A DNA stretch of 64,000 bases from Pseudomonas sp. QS1027 (lineage in GTDB: Bacteria; Pseudomonadota; Gammaproteobacteria; Pseudomonadales; Pseudomonadaceae), in contig NZ_PHSU01000033.1 in NCBI RefSeq assembly GCF_002814235.1, forward strand, positions 124,001 through 188,000, given 5' to 3'. The notes under the pieces were generated by a model. That model did not search any database and was not told where the DNA came from. It worked only from the letters and a program-made list of their open reading frames with translations. A program made the translations under genes and the position numbers. Positions 15,869 through 23,454 of the stretch are shown piece by piece. The stretch's first letter is position 1, and the number at the start of each line of letters is the position of its first letter.

Positions 15869-16617
15869 GCCTTGTCCGTGAAGTGGAATCCAGCGTGATG
15901 ACTAACTTGATCGAGGTCCGTGGCCTCTTGAAAACCTTCACCTTGCACCAGCAGAACGGCGTGGTCCTCAACGTGCTGCGCGGGGTGGATTTCAGTGTGC
16001 GGGCGGGCGAATGCCTGGTGCTGCATGGCCAGTCCGGCGCCGGCAAAAGTACCTTGCTGCGCACCTTGTACGGTAACTATCTGCCGGCGGGCGGCAGCAT
16101 CCGGGTACGGCACGCGGGTGAGTGGCTGGAACTGGTGGGCGCCGCGCCCCGGGACATTCTCCAGGTGCGTCAGCAGACCCTCGGCTATGTCAGCCAGTTT
16201 CTGCGGGTGATCCCCCGCGTTGCCTGCCTGGATGTGCTGATGGAGCCGGCCCTGGCCCGTGGCTGGTCCAAGGCCCTGGCACGTTCCCGTGCCGAGCTGT
16301 TGCTCAGTCGCCTGAATATCCCCGAGCGCCTCTGGCAGTTGGCCCCGGGGACCTTCTCCGGTGGTGAGCAGCAGCGGGTCAATATCGCCCGGGGCTTTAT
16401 GGTCGCCTGGCCGCTGATGCTGCTGGATGAACCCACCGCATCCCTGGACGACAGCAACCGCCAGGTGGTGCTTGAACTGATGAACGAAGCCAAGGCCAGC
16501 GGTGCCGCGCTGATCGGCATTTTCCACGATCGTACCGCCCGTGAAGCGGTGGCCGACCGTCACCTCGACATGACCCCAACTGTTGTTGCCGAAGAGGAAT
16601 ACGCCCATGCCCGCTGA
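15865..16617 (+). CDS. phnL: C-P lyase associated ABC-type ATPase PhnL
   Basis: Second ABC ATPase of the C-P lyase machinery, required for ribosyl-phosphonate formation in vitro. The 250-residue protein has Walker A GQSGAGKST, signature FSGGEQQRVNIA, Walker B LMLLDEPTASLD and H-loop LIGIFHDRT. The ATG at 15865 overlaps the phnK stop; a second in-frame ATG at 15898 (MTNLIEVRGL) is an alternative that better matches typical PhnL length. The stop lies inside the first codons of phnM. Confidence 0.94.
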   Translation: MSLVREVESSVMTNLIEVRGLLKTFTLHQQNGVVLNVLRGVDFSVRAGECLVLHGQSGAGKSTLLRTLYGNYLPAGGSIRVRHAGEWLELVGAAPRDILQVRQQTLGYVSQFLRVIPRVACLDVLMEPALARGWSKALARSRAELLLSRLNIPERLWQLAPGTFSGGEQQRVNIARGFMVAWPLMLLDEPTASLDDSNRQVVLELMNEAKASGAALIGIFHDRTAREAVADRHLDMTPTVVAEEEYAHAR

Positions 16618-17752
16618 ACAGATCCTCAGCAATGCCCGCCTGGTCATGGCCGACCGCGTGATCGAAGGTTCCGTGGTCCTGCGTGACGGGGTGATCGTCG
16701 ACATCGCCGAAGGCCGCAGCCAGTTACCCCAGGCCCAGGACCTGAACGGCGATTTCCTGTTGCCGGGACTGGTGGAATTGCACACCGACAACCTGGAAAA
16801 ACACATGACCCCGCGCCCCGGCGTGGACTGGCCGTCGATCTCGGCGGTGCTCAGCCATGATGCGCAGATCATCGCCGCCGGGATCACCACGGTGTTTGAC
16901 GCGGTGTCCATCGGCGACGTCAACCCCAAGGGCAATCGCATGCAGAAACTACCTGCGATGCTGAATGCCATCGCTGCGGCTGAAGGCGCCGGGCTGACCC
17001 GCGCCGAACACCGCCTGCATCTGCGCTGCGAACTGTGCCACCCGGATACCCTGAGCGTGTTCCGTGACCTGGTGGAAAACCCGCTGGTGCAACTGGTGTC
17101 GGTGATGGACCATTCGCCGGGCCAGCGCCAGTTCGTGCTGGAATCCAAGTACCGCGAGTACTACATGGGCAAGTACCATTTGAACGACGAGACGATGGAT
17201 GCCTTTATCGTCCTGCAAATGGCCAACTCGAAGGAGTACAGCGACCGCTATCGTGCCGCCATCGTTGAACATTGCCTGGCCCGTGGCCTGTCGGTGGCCA
17301 GCCATGACGACGCGACCGTGGCCCATGTCGAGGAGTCGGCGCGCTACGGCATGACCATCGCTGAATTCCCCACCACCCTGGAAGCGGCCCGGGGCTGCCA
17401 GCGGTTGGGCATGAGCGTGTTGATGGGCGCGCCTAACGTGGTCCGTGGCGGGTCCCATTCGGGCAACGTGGCCGCCGCCGACCTGGCCGCCAAGGGATTG
17501 CTGGATATACTTTCCAGTGACTACTACCCGGCGAGCCTGCTGCAAGCCGCGTTCTCGCTGGCGGCGCTGGACAATCACTGCGATCTGCCCGAGGCGGTCA
17601 GGATGATCAGCCTGGCGCCGGCGCGAGCGGCCGGCTTGAGCGATCGCGGCGAAATTGCCCTTGGGCTGCGGGCGGATCTGGTACAGGCCAGGTGCCGGGA
17701 TGGGCTGCCGGTGGTGCAACAAGTCTGGCGCCAAGCGAACAGGGTGTTTTGA
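16607..17752 (+). CDS. phnM: ribose-1-phosphonate 5-triphosphate diphosphatase
   Basis: PhnM is an amidohydrolase-fold enzyme that removes diphosphate from ribosyl-phosphonate triphosphate before PhnJ acts. The 381-residue protein starts MPAEQILSNARLVM. The metal-binding segment is LPGLVELHTDNLEKHMTPRPG, with VASHDDATVAHV and the C-terminal LRADLVQARC also conserved. The start at 16607 has a GAGGA ribosome site 8 nt upstream and overlaps phnL by 11 bp. Its stop overlaps the phnN ATG. Confidence 0.94.
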   Translation: MPAEQILSNARLVMADRVIEGSVVLRDGVIVDIAEGRSQLPQAQDLNGDFLLPGLVELHTDNLEKHMTPRPGVDWPSISAVLSHDAQIIAAGITTVFDAVSIGDVNPKGNRMQKLPAMLNAIAAAEGAGLTRAEHRLHLRCELCHPDTLSVFRDLVENPLVQLVSVMDHSPGQRQFVLESKYREYYMGKYHLNDETMDAFIVLQMANSKEYSDRYRAAIVEHCLARGLSVASHDDATVAHVEESARYGMTIAEFPTTLEAARGCQRLGMSVLMGAPNVVRGGSHSGNVAAADLAAKGLLDILSSDYYPASLLQAAFSLAALDNHCDLPEAVRMISLAPARAAGLSDRGEIALGLRADLVQARCRDGLPVVQQVWRQANRVF

Positions 17753-18321
17753 TGGCGGGCAGGTTGATCTATCTCATCGGACCTTCAGGTTCGGGCAAGG
17801 ACAGCCTGCTGGATGCCGCGCGGGTGCGTTTGGCCGAACGTGGCTGCCGCATTGCGCGGCGGGTAATCACCCGTTCGGCTGAGGCGGTGGGCGAGGAGGC
17901 CGAGGGCGTGAGTCCGGAGCAGTTCGCCGCGCTGGAGGCTCAGGGCGAGTTTGCCCTGAGCTGGCACGCCAATGGGTTGTCCTACGGTATTCCACGGGAT
18001 ATCGACGATTGGCTGGCGGCGGGGGAGGATGTGCTGGTCAACGGTTCCCGTGGGCATCTGGCGCAGACGCGTTTGCGTTATCCGCAGTTGTTGGTGGTGC
18101 TGCTGACGGTGGATCAGGCTGTATTGCGCCAGCGCCTGTTGGCGCGTGGGCGTGAATCCCTGGTTGAAATTGAGGCGCGACTGGCACGCAATGCCCATTT
18201 CAATGCGGATCTGATCGCCGAGGCCGTTCCGGGGCTGTGCCTGATCGATAACTCCGGCCCGTTGCAACGCACTGTCGAGTGCTTGCTGATGTGTCTCGAT
18301 GGAGAAACCACATGCGTCTGA
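17752..18321 (+). CDS. phnN: ribose 1,5-bisphosphokinase
   Basis: PhnN phosphorylates ribose 1,5-bisphosphate to PRPP, linking C-P lyase output to nucleotide metabolism. The 189-residue guanylate-kinase-like protein starts MAGRLIYLIGPSGSGKDSLL with the P-loop at residues 10-17. The lid/substrate part SWHANGLSYGIP and DVLVNGSRGHL are family-typical. The start overlaps the phnM stop (TGATG). Ten bases at its 3' end overlap phnP. Confidence 0.93.
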   Translation: MAGRLIYLIGPSGSGKDSLLDAARVRLAERGCRIARRVITRSAEAVGEEAEGVSPEQFAALEAQGEFALSWHANGLSYGIPRDIDDWLAAGEDVLVNGSRGHLAQTRLRYPQLLVVLLTVDQAVLRQRLLARGRESLVEIEARLARNAHFNADLIAEAVPGLCLIDNSGPLQRTVECLLMCLDGETTCV

Positions 18322-19061
18322 TCTTGCTTGGCACCGGTGATGCCCGGCAAGTGCCTGTCTACGGTTGCGAATGTGCAGCCTGCGAGCTGGCCCGCGGAGA
18401 CGAAAGCCTGCGACGTCTGCCCTGTAGCGCGCTGATCGAGTGTGGTGACCAGCGCTGGCTGATCGACAGCGGCTTGCCCGACCTCACCGAGCGCTTTCCA
18501 CCGCGAAGCTTCAACGGCATTTTCCAGACCCATTACCACGCGGATCACGCCCAGGGCCTGCTGCATTTGCGCTGGGGCCAGGGGCTGGTGATTCCGGTGC
18601 ACGGGCCGGTGGATCCGGAGGGTTTGTCCGATCTCTACAAACATCCCGGCATCCTTGATTTCAGTCAGCCTTTCAGTGAGTTCGAGACCCGGCTTTTCGG
18701 TGCTCTCAGCGTTACGGCGCTGCCGCTGCAACACTCAAAACCGACCTTGGGTTATCTGTTCGAAGGGCAGGGGCGTCGCATCGCCTACCTCACCGACACT
18801 GTCGGCTTGCCGCCGGCCACTATGGCCTGGCTGCAACGCGAAACGCTCGATGTGCTGGTGCTTGATTGTTCGATGCCGCCCCAGCCCCAGGCCCCGCGTA
18901 ATCACAACGACCTGACGCTGGCGTTGCAGTGCATCGAAGAATTAAAGCCAGGGCAGGGGGTGTTGACCCATGTCGGGCATACGTTGGATGCCTGGTTGCT
19001 GCAGCAGCGTCAGGCGTTGCCGGGTAACGTGACGGTTGGCTGGGATGGGCGGGTGTTTTAG
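18312..19061 (+). CDS. phnP: 5-phospho-alpha-D-ribosyl 1,2-cyclic phosphate phosphodiesterase
   Basis: PhnP opens the cyclic phosphate left by C-P cleavage to give ribose 1,5-bisphosphate. The 249-residue metallo-beta-lactamase-fold protein begins MRLILLGTGDARQVPVYGC, with zinc-site cysteines in YGCECAACELA. The metal motif is THYHADHAQGL, and later histidines lie in LPLQHSKPTLGY and LTHVGHTLD. GGAGA precedes the start. It is the last gene of the operon; the acetyltransferase gene phnO is absent. A terminator hairpin follows 46 bp downstream. Confidence 0.94.
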   Translation: MRLILLGTGDARQVPVYGCECAACELARGDESLRRLPCSALIECGDQRWLIDSGLPDLTERFPPRSFNGIFQTHYHADHAQGLLHLRWGQGLVIPVHGPVDPEGLSDLYKHPGILDFSQPFSEFETRLFGALSVTALPLQHSKPTLGYLFEGQGRRIAYLTDTVGLPPATMAWLQRETLDVLVLDCSMPPQPQAPRNHNDLTLALQCIEELKPGQGVLTHVGHTLDAWLLQQRQALPGNVTVGWDGRVF

Positions 19062-19106
19062 CCCTTTATGTGGGCTTGGAGGCCCGGCGCTTTTGGCCAG
19101 ACAGCA

Positions 19107-19132
19107 AAAAGCCCGCATGTGCGGGCTTCTTG
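19107..19132 (+). terminator. terminator of the phn operon
   Basis: AAAGCCCGCA and TGCGGGCTT form a near-perfect stem with almost no loop, flanked by A-rich and T-rich sequence. It is the first strong hairpin after phnP and is probably the operon terminator. Confidence 0.75.
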
Positions 19133-19371
19133 GGATGGGGCCAGATCCTTTGGCTGGGGCCCATTATGTCGGCCGTTTATGATGAAATAATTACAATCTG
19201 ATATCAATTTGATGCATTTCCTTTGGAAAACCAATGACTTGGCGGGGTGGGAGGGCTTTTGATGGCTCACTCTGGCTTGAGGTGTGCCAGGTCCCTGGCG
19301 ATGCCCTGCAATTCTTTGAAAATCAGATGGTTGCGAAATGTGTGTGGCGTTGAAAATTGCCGTCAGCAAAC
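19133..19371. other. intergenic stretch, no gene seen
   Basis: Between the phn terminator and the tRNA promoter. AT-richer than the surroundings; no coding sequence or recognisable element is visible. Confidence 0.5.
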
Positions 19372-19400
19372 TTGCTTCGTAGGGTGGGGATGTATATATT
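19372..19400 (+). promoter_or_regulatory. sigma-70 promoter of tRNA-Leu
   Basis: TTGCTT at 19372-19377 and TATATT at 19395-19400 with a 17-bp spacer, the ideal arrangement. Initiation near 19407 would give a leader of roughly 77 nt before the tRNA, to be removed by processing. Confidence 0.7.
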
Positions 19401-19483
19401 CGTCCCCTTGTCGCGCAGGCGTCAGGGTGTCAAGCCCTCTGGTTTGTAACGAACCGCCGCGTAGACCGCTTCACCGCGCTGCC

Positions 19484-19570
19484 GCCCGAATGGCGAAACT
19501 GGTAGACGCATGGGACTTAAAATCCCCCGCTCGTAAGGGCGTGCCGGTTCGATTCCGGCTTCGGGCACCA
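19484..19570 (+). tRNA. tRNA-Leu, anticodon TAA
   Basis: An 87-nt tRNA with long variable arm. The acceptor stem GCCCGAA pairs with TTCGGGC, followed by ACCA at the 3' end (CCA encoded). D-arm TGGCGAAACTGGTAGACGC, anticodon loop CTTAAAA with TAA at 19518-19520, and T-arm GCCGGTTCGATTCCGGC are all canonical. It reads UUA codons. tRNA-Leu genes are frequent integration sites, and the DNA that follows it is accessory. Confidence 0.97.
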
Positions 19571-19591
19571 TCTTTGCGTTCCATAGAGCGT

Positions 19592-20017
19592 TTACGAGTT
19601 CTCTGGATACCTCGAAAAACCTGCCTTCTGGCGGGTTTTTTTGCGCCGCTCACTACCTCTCAATTCCAGCGTAAGGTGCTGCCTGACCTCCATGGCGTCA
19701 TGCAGTATCCGAACGATCTCGATGACCTGGTCATCTGCCAATCGATAGAAAACGACATGCCGCGGTCTCTGCACGGTGCCCGTGGCCGTTGCAGCCTGCT
19801 TGCGTACGCAGGTCAGATGAAAGCTCCTCAGTCCCTCTGAGAGTTCATCTCGAGGGCTGCTACCCACCCTGTCTGGCGTTTCTGCAAGGTCTTCGATGGC
19901 TGTGCGTATGAGCACCTGGTACCTGATCCTGGCTTGTGGGCCAAACTGTACTTGGGAGTACCTGAGAACATCCTCGATATCACTGAGGGCCGTATGAGAG
20001 AGGCGGTACTTTCCCAT
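19592..20017 (-). CDS. parE: RelE/ParE-family toxin
   Basis: Toxin of a type II toxin-antitoxin pair; ParE toxins poison gyrase. The 141-residue protein starts MGKYRLSHTALSDIEDVLRYS, the usual ParE opening. It has a conserved core arginine segment, TPDRVGSSPRDELSEGLRSF, and the terminal strand RPRHVVFYRLADDQVIEIVRILHDAMEV. The last ~25 residues (GSERRKKTRQKAGFSRYPENS) run across the tRNA terminator on the opposite strand and look like read-through extension beyond the normal end. The ATG at 20017 is three bases after the parD stop; a TTG at 20023 overlapping that stop is possible. Confidence 0.85.
   Translation of the reverse strand: MGKYRLSHTALSDIEDVLRYSQVQFGPQARIRYQVLIRTAIEDLAETPDRVGSSPRDELSEGLRSFHLTCVRKQAATATGTVQRPRHVVFYRLADDQVIEIVRILHDAMEVRQHLTLELRGSERRKKTRQKAGFSRYPENS
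19615..19642 (+). terminator. tRNA-Leu terminator (copy 1)
   Basis: AAACCTGCC-TTCT-GGCGGGTTT stem-loop followed by a run of Ts. Its sequence and ~27 bp of 5' flank recur at 22550-22604. It overlaps the 3' end of the parE gene on the other strand. Confidence 0.8.
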
Positions 20018-20019
20018 GC

Positions 20020-20310
20020 TCAACGGTTCTTGGTAGAGGGGAGGGCCGCTCGTTCACCGATGTCAGCCAGGAGCTCTCCCAACTGGTCACCGCCAATCTC
20101 GATGAAATGACCTCGTTCCAGGTCCATCAGTCCTGCTGAAGTGGCATGACGCAATGCATCGAGCTTGGCCAGTTCTTCAGCCTCACGCTGCTCCAGCAGG
20201 CGAAGCCCTTCGCGCATGACTTCGCTGGCGTTCTGGTACCGGCCGGAGACAACCAGATCATTGATGACCTGATCCATGTGATCAGTGAGAACGACATTTC
20301 GCGTAGCCAT
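20020..20310 (-). CDS. parD: ParD-family antitoxin
   Basis: A 96-residue ribbon-helix-helix antitoxin. MATRNVVLTDHMDQVINDLV is the DNA-binding part, GRYQNASEVMREGLRLLEQRE the dimer helix, and the C-terminal half is the toxin-binding tail. It precedes parE in the same direction with no more than a two-base gap, the usual TA order. The pair probably autoregulates from a promoter near 20330. Its location in a small tRNA-adjacent patch fits a role in stabilising acquired DNA. Confidence 0.88.
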   Translation of the reverse strand: MATRNVVLTDHMDQVINDLVVSGRYQNASEVMREGLRLLEQREAEELAKLDALRHATSAGLMDLERGHFIEIGGDQLGELLADIGERAALPSTKNR

Positions 20311-20736
20311 GTTGTGCTCCAGGAACAAATAACGCCTCTGCGGATGTTGGCATATTATGCCATCGCGTTCGCTCATGCCTAGTTTGAGTCTGGTATTCAT
20401 GCAGGAAGGTTTCTTGCAGGATTTGTCAGGGAAACGGTAACGGTACACGCCGACACAATGAATAACGCCCCAGAAGGCTGTCAAAACCCCAACTGCTACA
20501 AGCTTTTTCAGGTCGTTGGTGCAGCTACAGAGCGGGGGAAGAGGCCTACAAATCAGGCTCTGCGATTCGCGTCGGATACTGGCTGGTTGACTAGTCGGGC
20601 TTTGTCGAACGATGCGTATGTAATGTGTGGCAGCCCTGCAAAACCGAGACCCTGGTCAATCAGAGTGCGCCCAGCCTGGCGCTTCGATAATCTGCGAGTA
20701 CCACGTAGTCAACCGAGCCGTACAAGGACGAAATCG

Positions 20737-20907
20737 ATGATCAACCGTATTGGTGAGACAGAGATCAAACCGGTTCACAACGACATCAGGCGAATCGATC
20801 CGTCACGGTGCGCCTACAACGTTGGCTGCTTGGACGGTGTTGACCCGGCAGACTTGGGCAGGGTGCCGGTGAGTAAGGGACGTAACCACCCGTTAGACAA
20901 AAAGTAA
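20737..20907 (+). CDS. small hypothetical protein
   Basis: A possible 56-residue protein starting MINRIGETEIKPVHNDI and ending GRNHPLDKK. It has AAGGA nine bases before the ATG. I recognise no family. The surrounding 20311-20942 stretch has otherwise no convincing gene, and the frame continues open upstream without a plausible start, so this may be the tail of a decayed gene. Confidence 0.35.
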   Translation: MINRIGETEIKPVHNDIRRIDPSRCAYNVGCLDGVDPADLGRVPVSKGRNHPLDKK

Positions 20908-20942
20908 GCTGAGCAAAACGGATGAGAAGACCCTTGCGGTAC

Positions 20943-21704
20943 CTAGGTCAGATTCAACCCTCCGTCTGACAGGAGTATCTCACCGGTTAGGTAGTCCGAC
21001 TCGACCAGCATTAAAACAGCTTTTGCGATGTCGTCTGGGCTGGCGGCCCTGCGCATGGGTGCGCGAGTTCGCCACAACTCTTGGGCCTCTGTCCACCCTG
21101 CGGTCAGAGGCGTGTCGACCAAGCCAGGCGCCACAGCGTTTACGCGAATTTCCGGCCCAAGCGATACCGCGAGCAAGCGGGTCATGTGATTGAGAGCTGC
21201 TTTGCTTACCGCATAGGGAATCGATGCGCCCTTAGGACGGATACCGGCATGCGAACTGATGTTGACGACGCTACCTGCTCGACGGTAAAGGGCGGCATCG
21301 CGCAATGCCGACTCGGCCAATGTGACCAGGTGGAACGGCGCCACGACATTAACCTCGTTAAGTTCGTGCCACACCGCCGAACTGGCAGAGGCCAGGTCGC
21401 CGTGCGGAATGACTCTGCTAATACCGGCGTTATTGACCAATACGTCGAGCTGCCCCCACGCGGCGATCGCCTCGTTGATAAGCCTGACCCTGTCAGCTTC
21501 GAAAGCAAGATCAGCTTGCACGTAAATAGCCTGCTTCATTTCGGCAGCCATGGCGCGTCCCGTCTCCGCAGAATTTCGCGAATGGAGCACCACCGCATAG
21601 CCTGCCCGGCTCAGTGCACGTGCAATGGCTGCGCCGATACCGGAAGTGGATCCTGTAACCAATGCGACGCGTAATACGTTATCGATTGTCGGATCGGGTT
21701 TCAT
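20943..21704 (-). CDS. SDR-family oxidoreductase
   Basis: A classical short-chain dehydrogenase/reductase of 253 residues: cofactor motif VTGSTSGIGAAIA (16-28), NNAG (near 90), catalytic Ser in VVNISSHAG, and the YAVSK tyrosine-lysine pair, ending ILLSDGGLNLT. It resembles 3-oxoacyl-ACP reductase-like SDRs; the substrate cannot be inferred. It is an isolated gene in the accessory patch after tRNA-Leu, with lower GC than the phn operon. Confidence 0.85.
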   Translation of the reverse strand: MKPDPTIDNVLRVALVTGSTSGIGAAIARALSRAGYAVVLHSRNSAETGRAMAAEMKQAIYVQADLAFEADRVRLINEAIAAWGQLDVLVNNAGISRVIPHGDLASASSAVWHELNEVNVVAPFHLVTLAESALRDAALYRRAGSVVNISSHAGIRPKGASIPYAVSKAALNHMTRLLAVSLGPEIRVNAVAPGLVDTPLTAGWTEAQELWRTRAPMRRAASPDDIAKAVLMLVESDYLTGEILLSDGGLNLT

Positions 21705-21952
21705 ATGGATATCTCGAATGGGTCGCTAGAGAGCCATCACCGTAGCACCAAGCGGGCAAAGTCGTCGCCGAGTTGTAGCACCTCCCTGCTGATGGACTAG
21801 GCTTGTTACTGCTGAGCTTGGCGATGCCCGAGACAATGACAAAAGAGCATGGCAAAGACGTAAGTGGAGGCTGATGATGGATCGCGTCAGTCAGCTTTTC
21901 ATGCACGGTGCACCACAACGCTTGGCGACCACCCGACAACCGGAGTCCGATC
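21705..21952. other. intergenic stretch between SDR and metallothionein
   Basis: A 248-bp divergent spacer. GGAG at about 21941 is the ribosome site of the metallothionein gene. No other element could be assigned with confidence. Confidence 0.4.
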
Positions 21953-22117
21953 ATGAATGAACAAACCTGCGCCTGCCCCCACTGCACCTGCAAGGTTGGC
22001 GAGCATGCGGTCGTGCGTCATGGCAAGCACTACTGCTGCCAGGCGTGCGCCGATCATCACCCGAATGGCGAACCTTGCACGGCCTCCAAATGCCACTGCG
22101 CGGATAAACCCAAGTAG
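21953..22117 (+). CDS. bacterial metallothionein (BmtA/PmtA type)
   Basis: A 54-residue cysteine-rich protein that sequesters Zn, Cd or Cu. It begins MNEQTCACPHCTCKVGEHAV; the pattern CxCxxCxC at the front, the central HGKHYCCQACADHH and the terminal CTASKCHC give ten cysteines with supporting histidines, as in SmtA/PmtA zinc-finger-like metallothioneins. A good GGAG ribosome site is eight bases upstream, which selects this start over an upstream in-frame ATG at 21908. It stands alone; no SmtB-type repressor gene is adjacent. Confidence 0.9.
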   Translation: MNEQTCACPHCTCKVGEHAVVRHGKHYCCQACADHHPNGEPCTASKCHCADKPK

Positions 22118-22312
22118 GGGTTGTATCTCTACTACCTGCGTTGGCTGTTGAATTCAACGGCTACGAGCTTTTGCCTGCCTGAGGAGGGCGCGCAGAAGAG
22201 GGGATCGCTACAGATCAGGCTCGATCGTCAGCATGGGTACGACCGTGAGGGAGTTTCCGGGTTTGGCAGAGCTGCGCATACGCATGTGAAAGGTGACCGC
22301 GAAGTTCCTTCA

Positions 22313-22506
22313 TCAGGTCGAAAACCAGATCCCAACGTTGCGCTTATCGAGCAGTACGCTGACGGCTTCAGGCGCAAAACTCCGCTCAACCTGAGCGATG
22401 ATGTCAGCTGAATAATTCTGTGAATTTGACTCACGCAGAGCGGCGATCACTACACGGCTAATCGCCGCTGTATCTTCGCTTGTTGCGGGGCGAACCTGAC
22501 TTCCAT
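22313..22506 (-). pseudogene. GNAT acetyltransferase remnant
   Basis: The minus strand reads VRPATSEDTAAISRVVIAALRESNSQNY...ADIIAQVERSFAPEAVSVLL, the N-terminal ~60 residues of a small GNAT acetyltransferase. The ATG at 22506 is out of frame with this stretch and a one-base insertion would restore MEVRFRPAT. The remainder, including the acetyl-CoA binding loop, is gone after NVGIWFST. The gene is both frameshifted and truncated. Confidence 0.65.
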
Positions 22507-22576
22507 GTAGATGTTTTGACTGACGGATCGGGTACCCGTAATCACGTAAGCGCTTACAGGCTCTCTGGAACCCCCG

Positions 22577-22604
22577 AAAAACCTGCCTTCTGGCGGGTTT
22601 TTTC
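22577..22604 (+). terminator. terminator (copy 2 of the tRNA-Leu terminator sequence)
   Basis: The same AAACCTGCC-TTCT-GGCGGGTTT hairpin and T-run as at 19615-19642. With 27 bp of 5' flank it matches copy 1 over ~54 bp with about seven mismatches. A separate perfect 9-bp hairpin, CTCTGGCGC/GCGCCAGAG, follows at 22621-22646, downstream of the gntR gene on the other strand. Confidence 0.7.
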
Positions 22605-22684
22605 GTTTTGGCGTTCCATGCTCTGGCGCATGCGATAGCGCCAGAGCCGTTGGTGAAACTGGCGACTGCCATACACAAGCAAGA

Positions 22685-23407
22685 CTATAGCGGCGTCAGC
22701 ACATTCATCACCGTATCCAGCGCCACGCGCGTATCGTCCAGTTGCACTAGCGAAGCATGCCGGGCACCGAGGGCGTCACGGTTCTTGATTGCGGTGAGGA
22801 TCGCCTTGTGTCGGGGCAGGCTGAGGCGCTGGATATCGGGGCGGCGGTTGGTGATGCTGATCGACTCGCGCAGCGGCAACGACAGCATGTTGCACATATA
22901 GGCGAGCAAGTCATTGCGCGTGGCGTCGGCAATGGCGCGGTGGAAGTCCAGGTCAGCCTGCAGCAGAGCTTCGTGGGTCTGCGCCGTCTCCATGCCCCGG
23001 TAGGCATTTTCGATGGTGGTGATGTCTTCGTCGGTCGCGGTGGACGCGGCCATGGCGGCAATTTCCGGTTCGAGAATGCGGCGCACACCCGCCAGGGTGT
23101 TGAAAAACTCGCTATGGGGCGTGGACTGCATCAGCCAGGACAGCACGTCCGGGTCGAGCAAGTGCCATTTCACGCGAGGCCGTACCACCGCCCCCACCCG
23201 TGGCTTGGAATACACCAGGCCCTTGGCGCTGAGTACGCGGGTCGCCTCACGCAACACCGAGCGGCTGACTTTGTACTCTTCGCAGAGCGTGGCTTCCATG
23301 GGCAGTCTTTCTTCCGGCTTGAAGCGTCCGGAAACGATGTGCATGCCCAAGTCCTGAACGATTTGGGCGTGCATGCTCTTGCGCGGCTTGGGCGACTGCT
23401 GATCCAT
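22685..23407 (-). CDS. FadR-subfamily GntR regulator of the arabinose module
   Basis: A 240-residue regulator. The winged helix occupies residues 12-75 (IVQDLGMHIVSGRFKPEERLPMEATL...SRSVLREATRVLSAKGLV) and an FCD effector domain about 90-225, with metal/ligand residues in DLDFHRAIADATRNDLL and LSLPRHKAILTAIKNRD. It lies next to the arabonate dehydratase gene and heads the same direction, 47 bp downstream of it, so it is likely the local sugar-acid-responsive repressor. Candidate operators lie in the dehydratase/MFS divergent spacer (inference). Confidence 0.87.
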   Translation of the reverse strand: MDQQSPKPRKSMHAQIVQDLGMHIVSGRFKPEERLPMEATLCEEYKVSRSVLREATRVLSAKGLVYSKPRVGAVVRPRVKWHLLDPDVLSWLMQSTPHSEFFNTLAGVRRILEPEIAAMAASTATDEDITTIENAYRGMETAQTHEALLQADLDFHRAIADATRNDLLAYMCNMLSLPLRESISITNRRPDIQRLSLPRHKAILTAIKNRDALGARHASLVQLDDTRVALDTVMNVLTPL

Positions 23408-23454
23408 AACGAGGAGGTTGCTCTGGCTAAATACCGCGCATCATACCATCGCAA

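Noticed and set aside
22121..22411. Plus-strand frame of 96 codons after the metallothionein gene.
   Set aside because: No ribosome site or motif; it overlaps the acetyltransferase remnant on the other strand.
22500..22580. A second copy of the tRNA-Leu 3' end as an attachment site.
   Set aside because: Only the terminator and its flank are repeated; no T-arm or acceptor sequence of the tRNA is present there.
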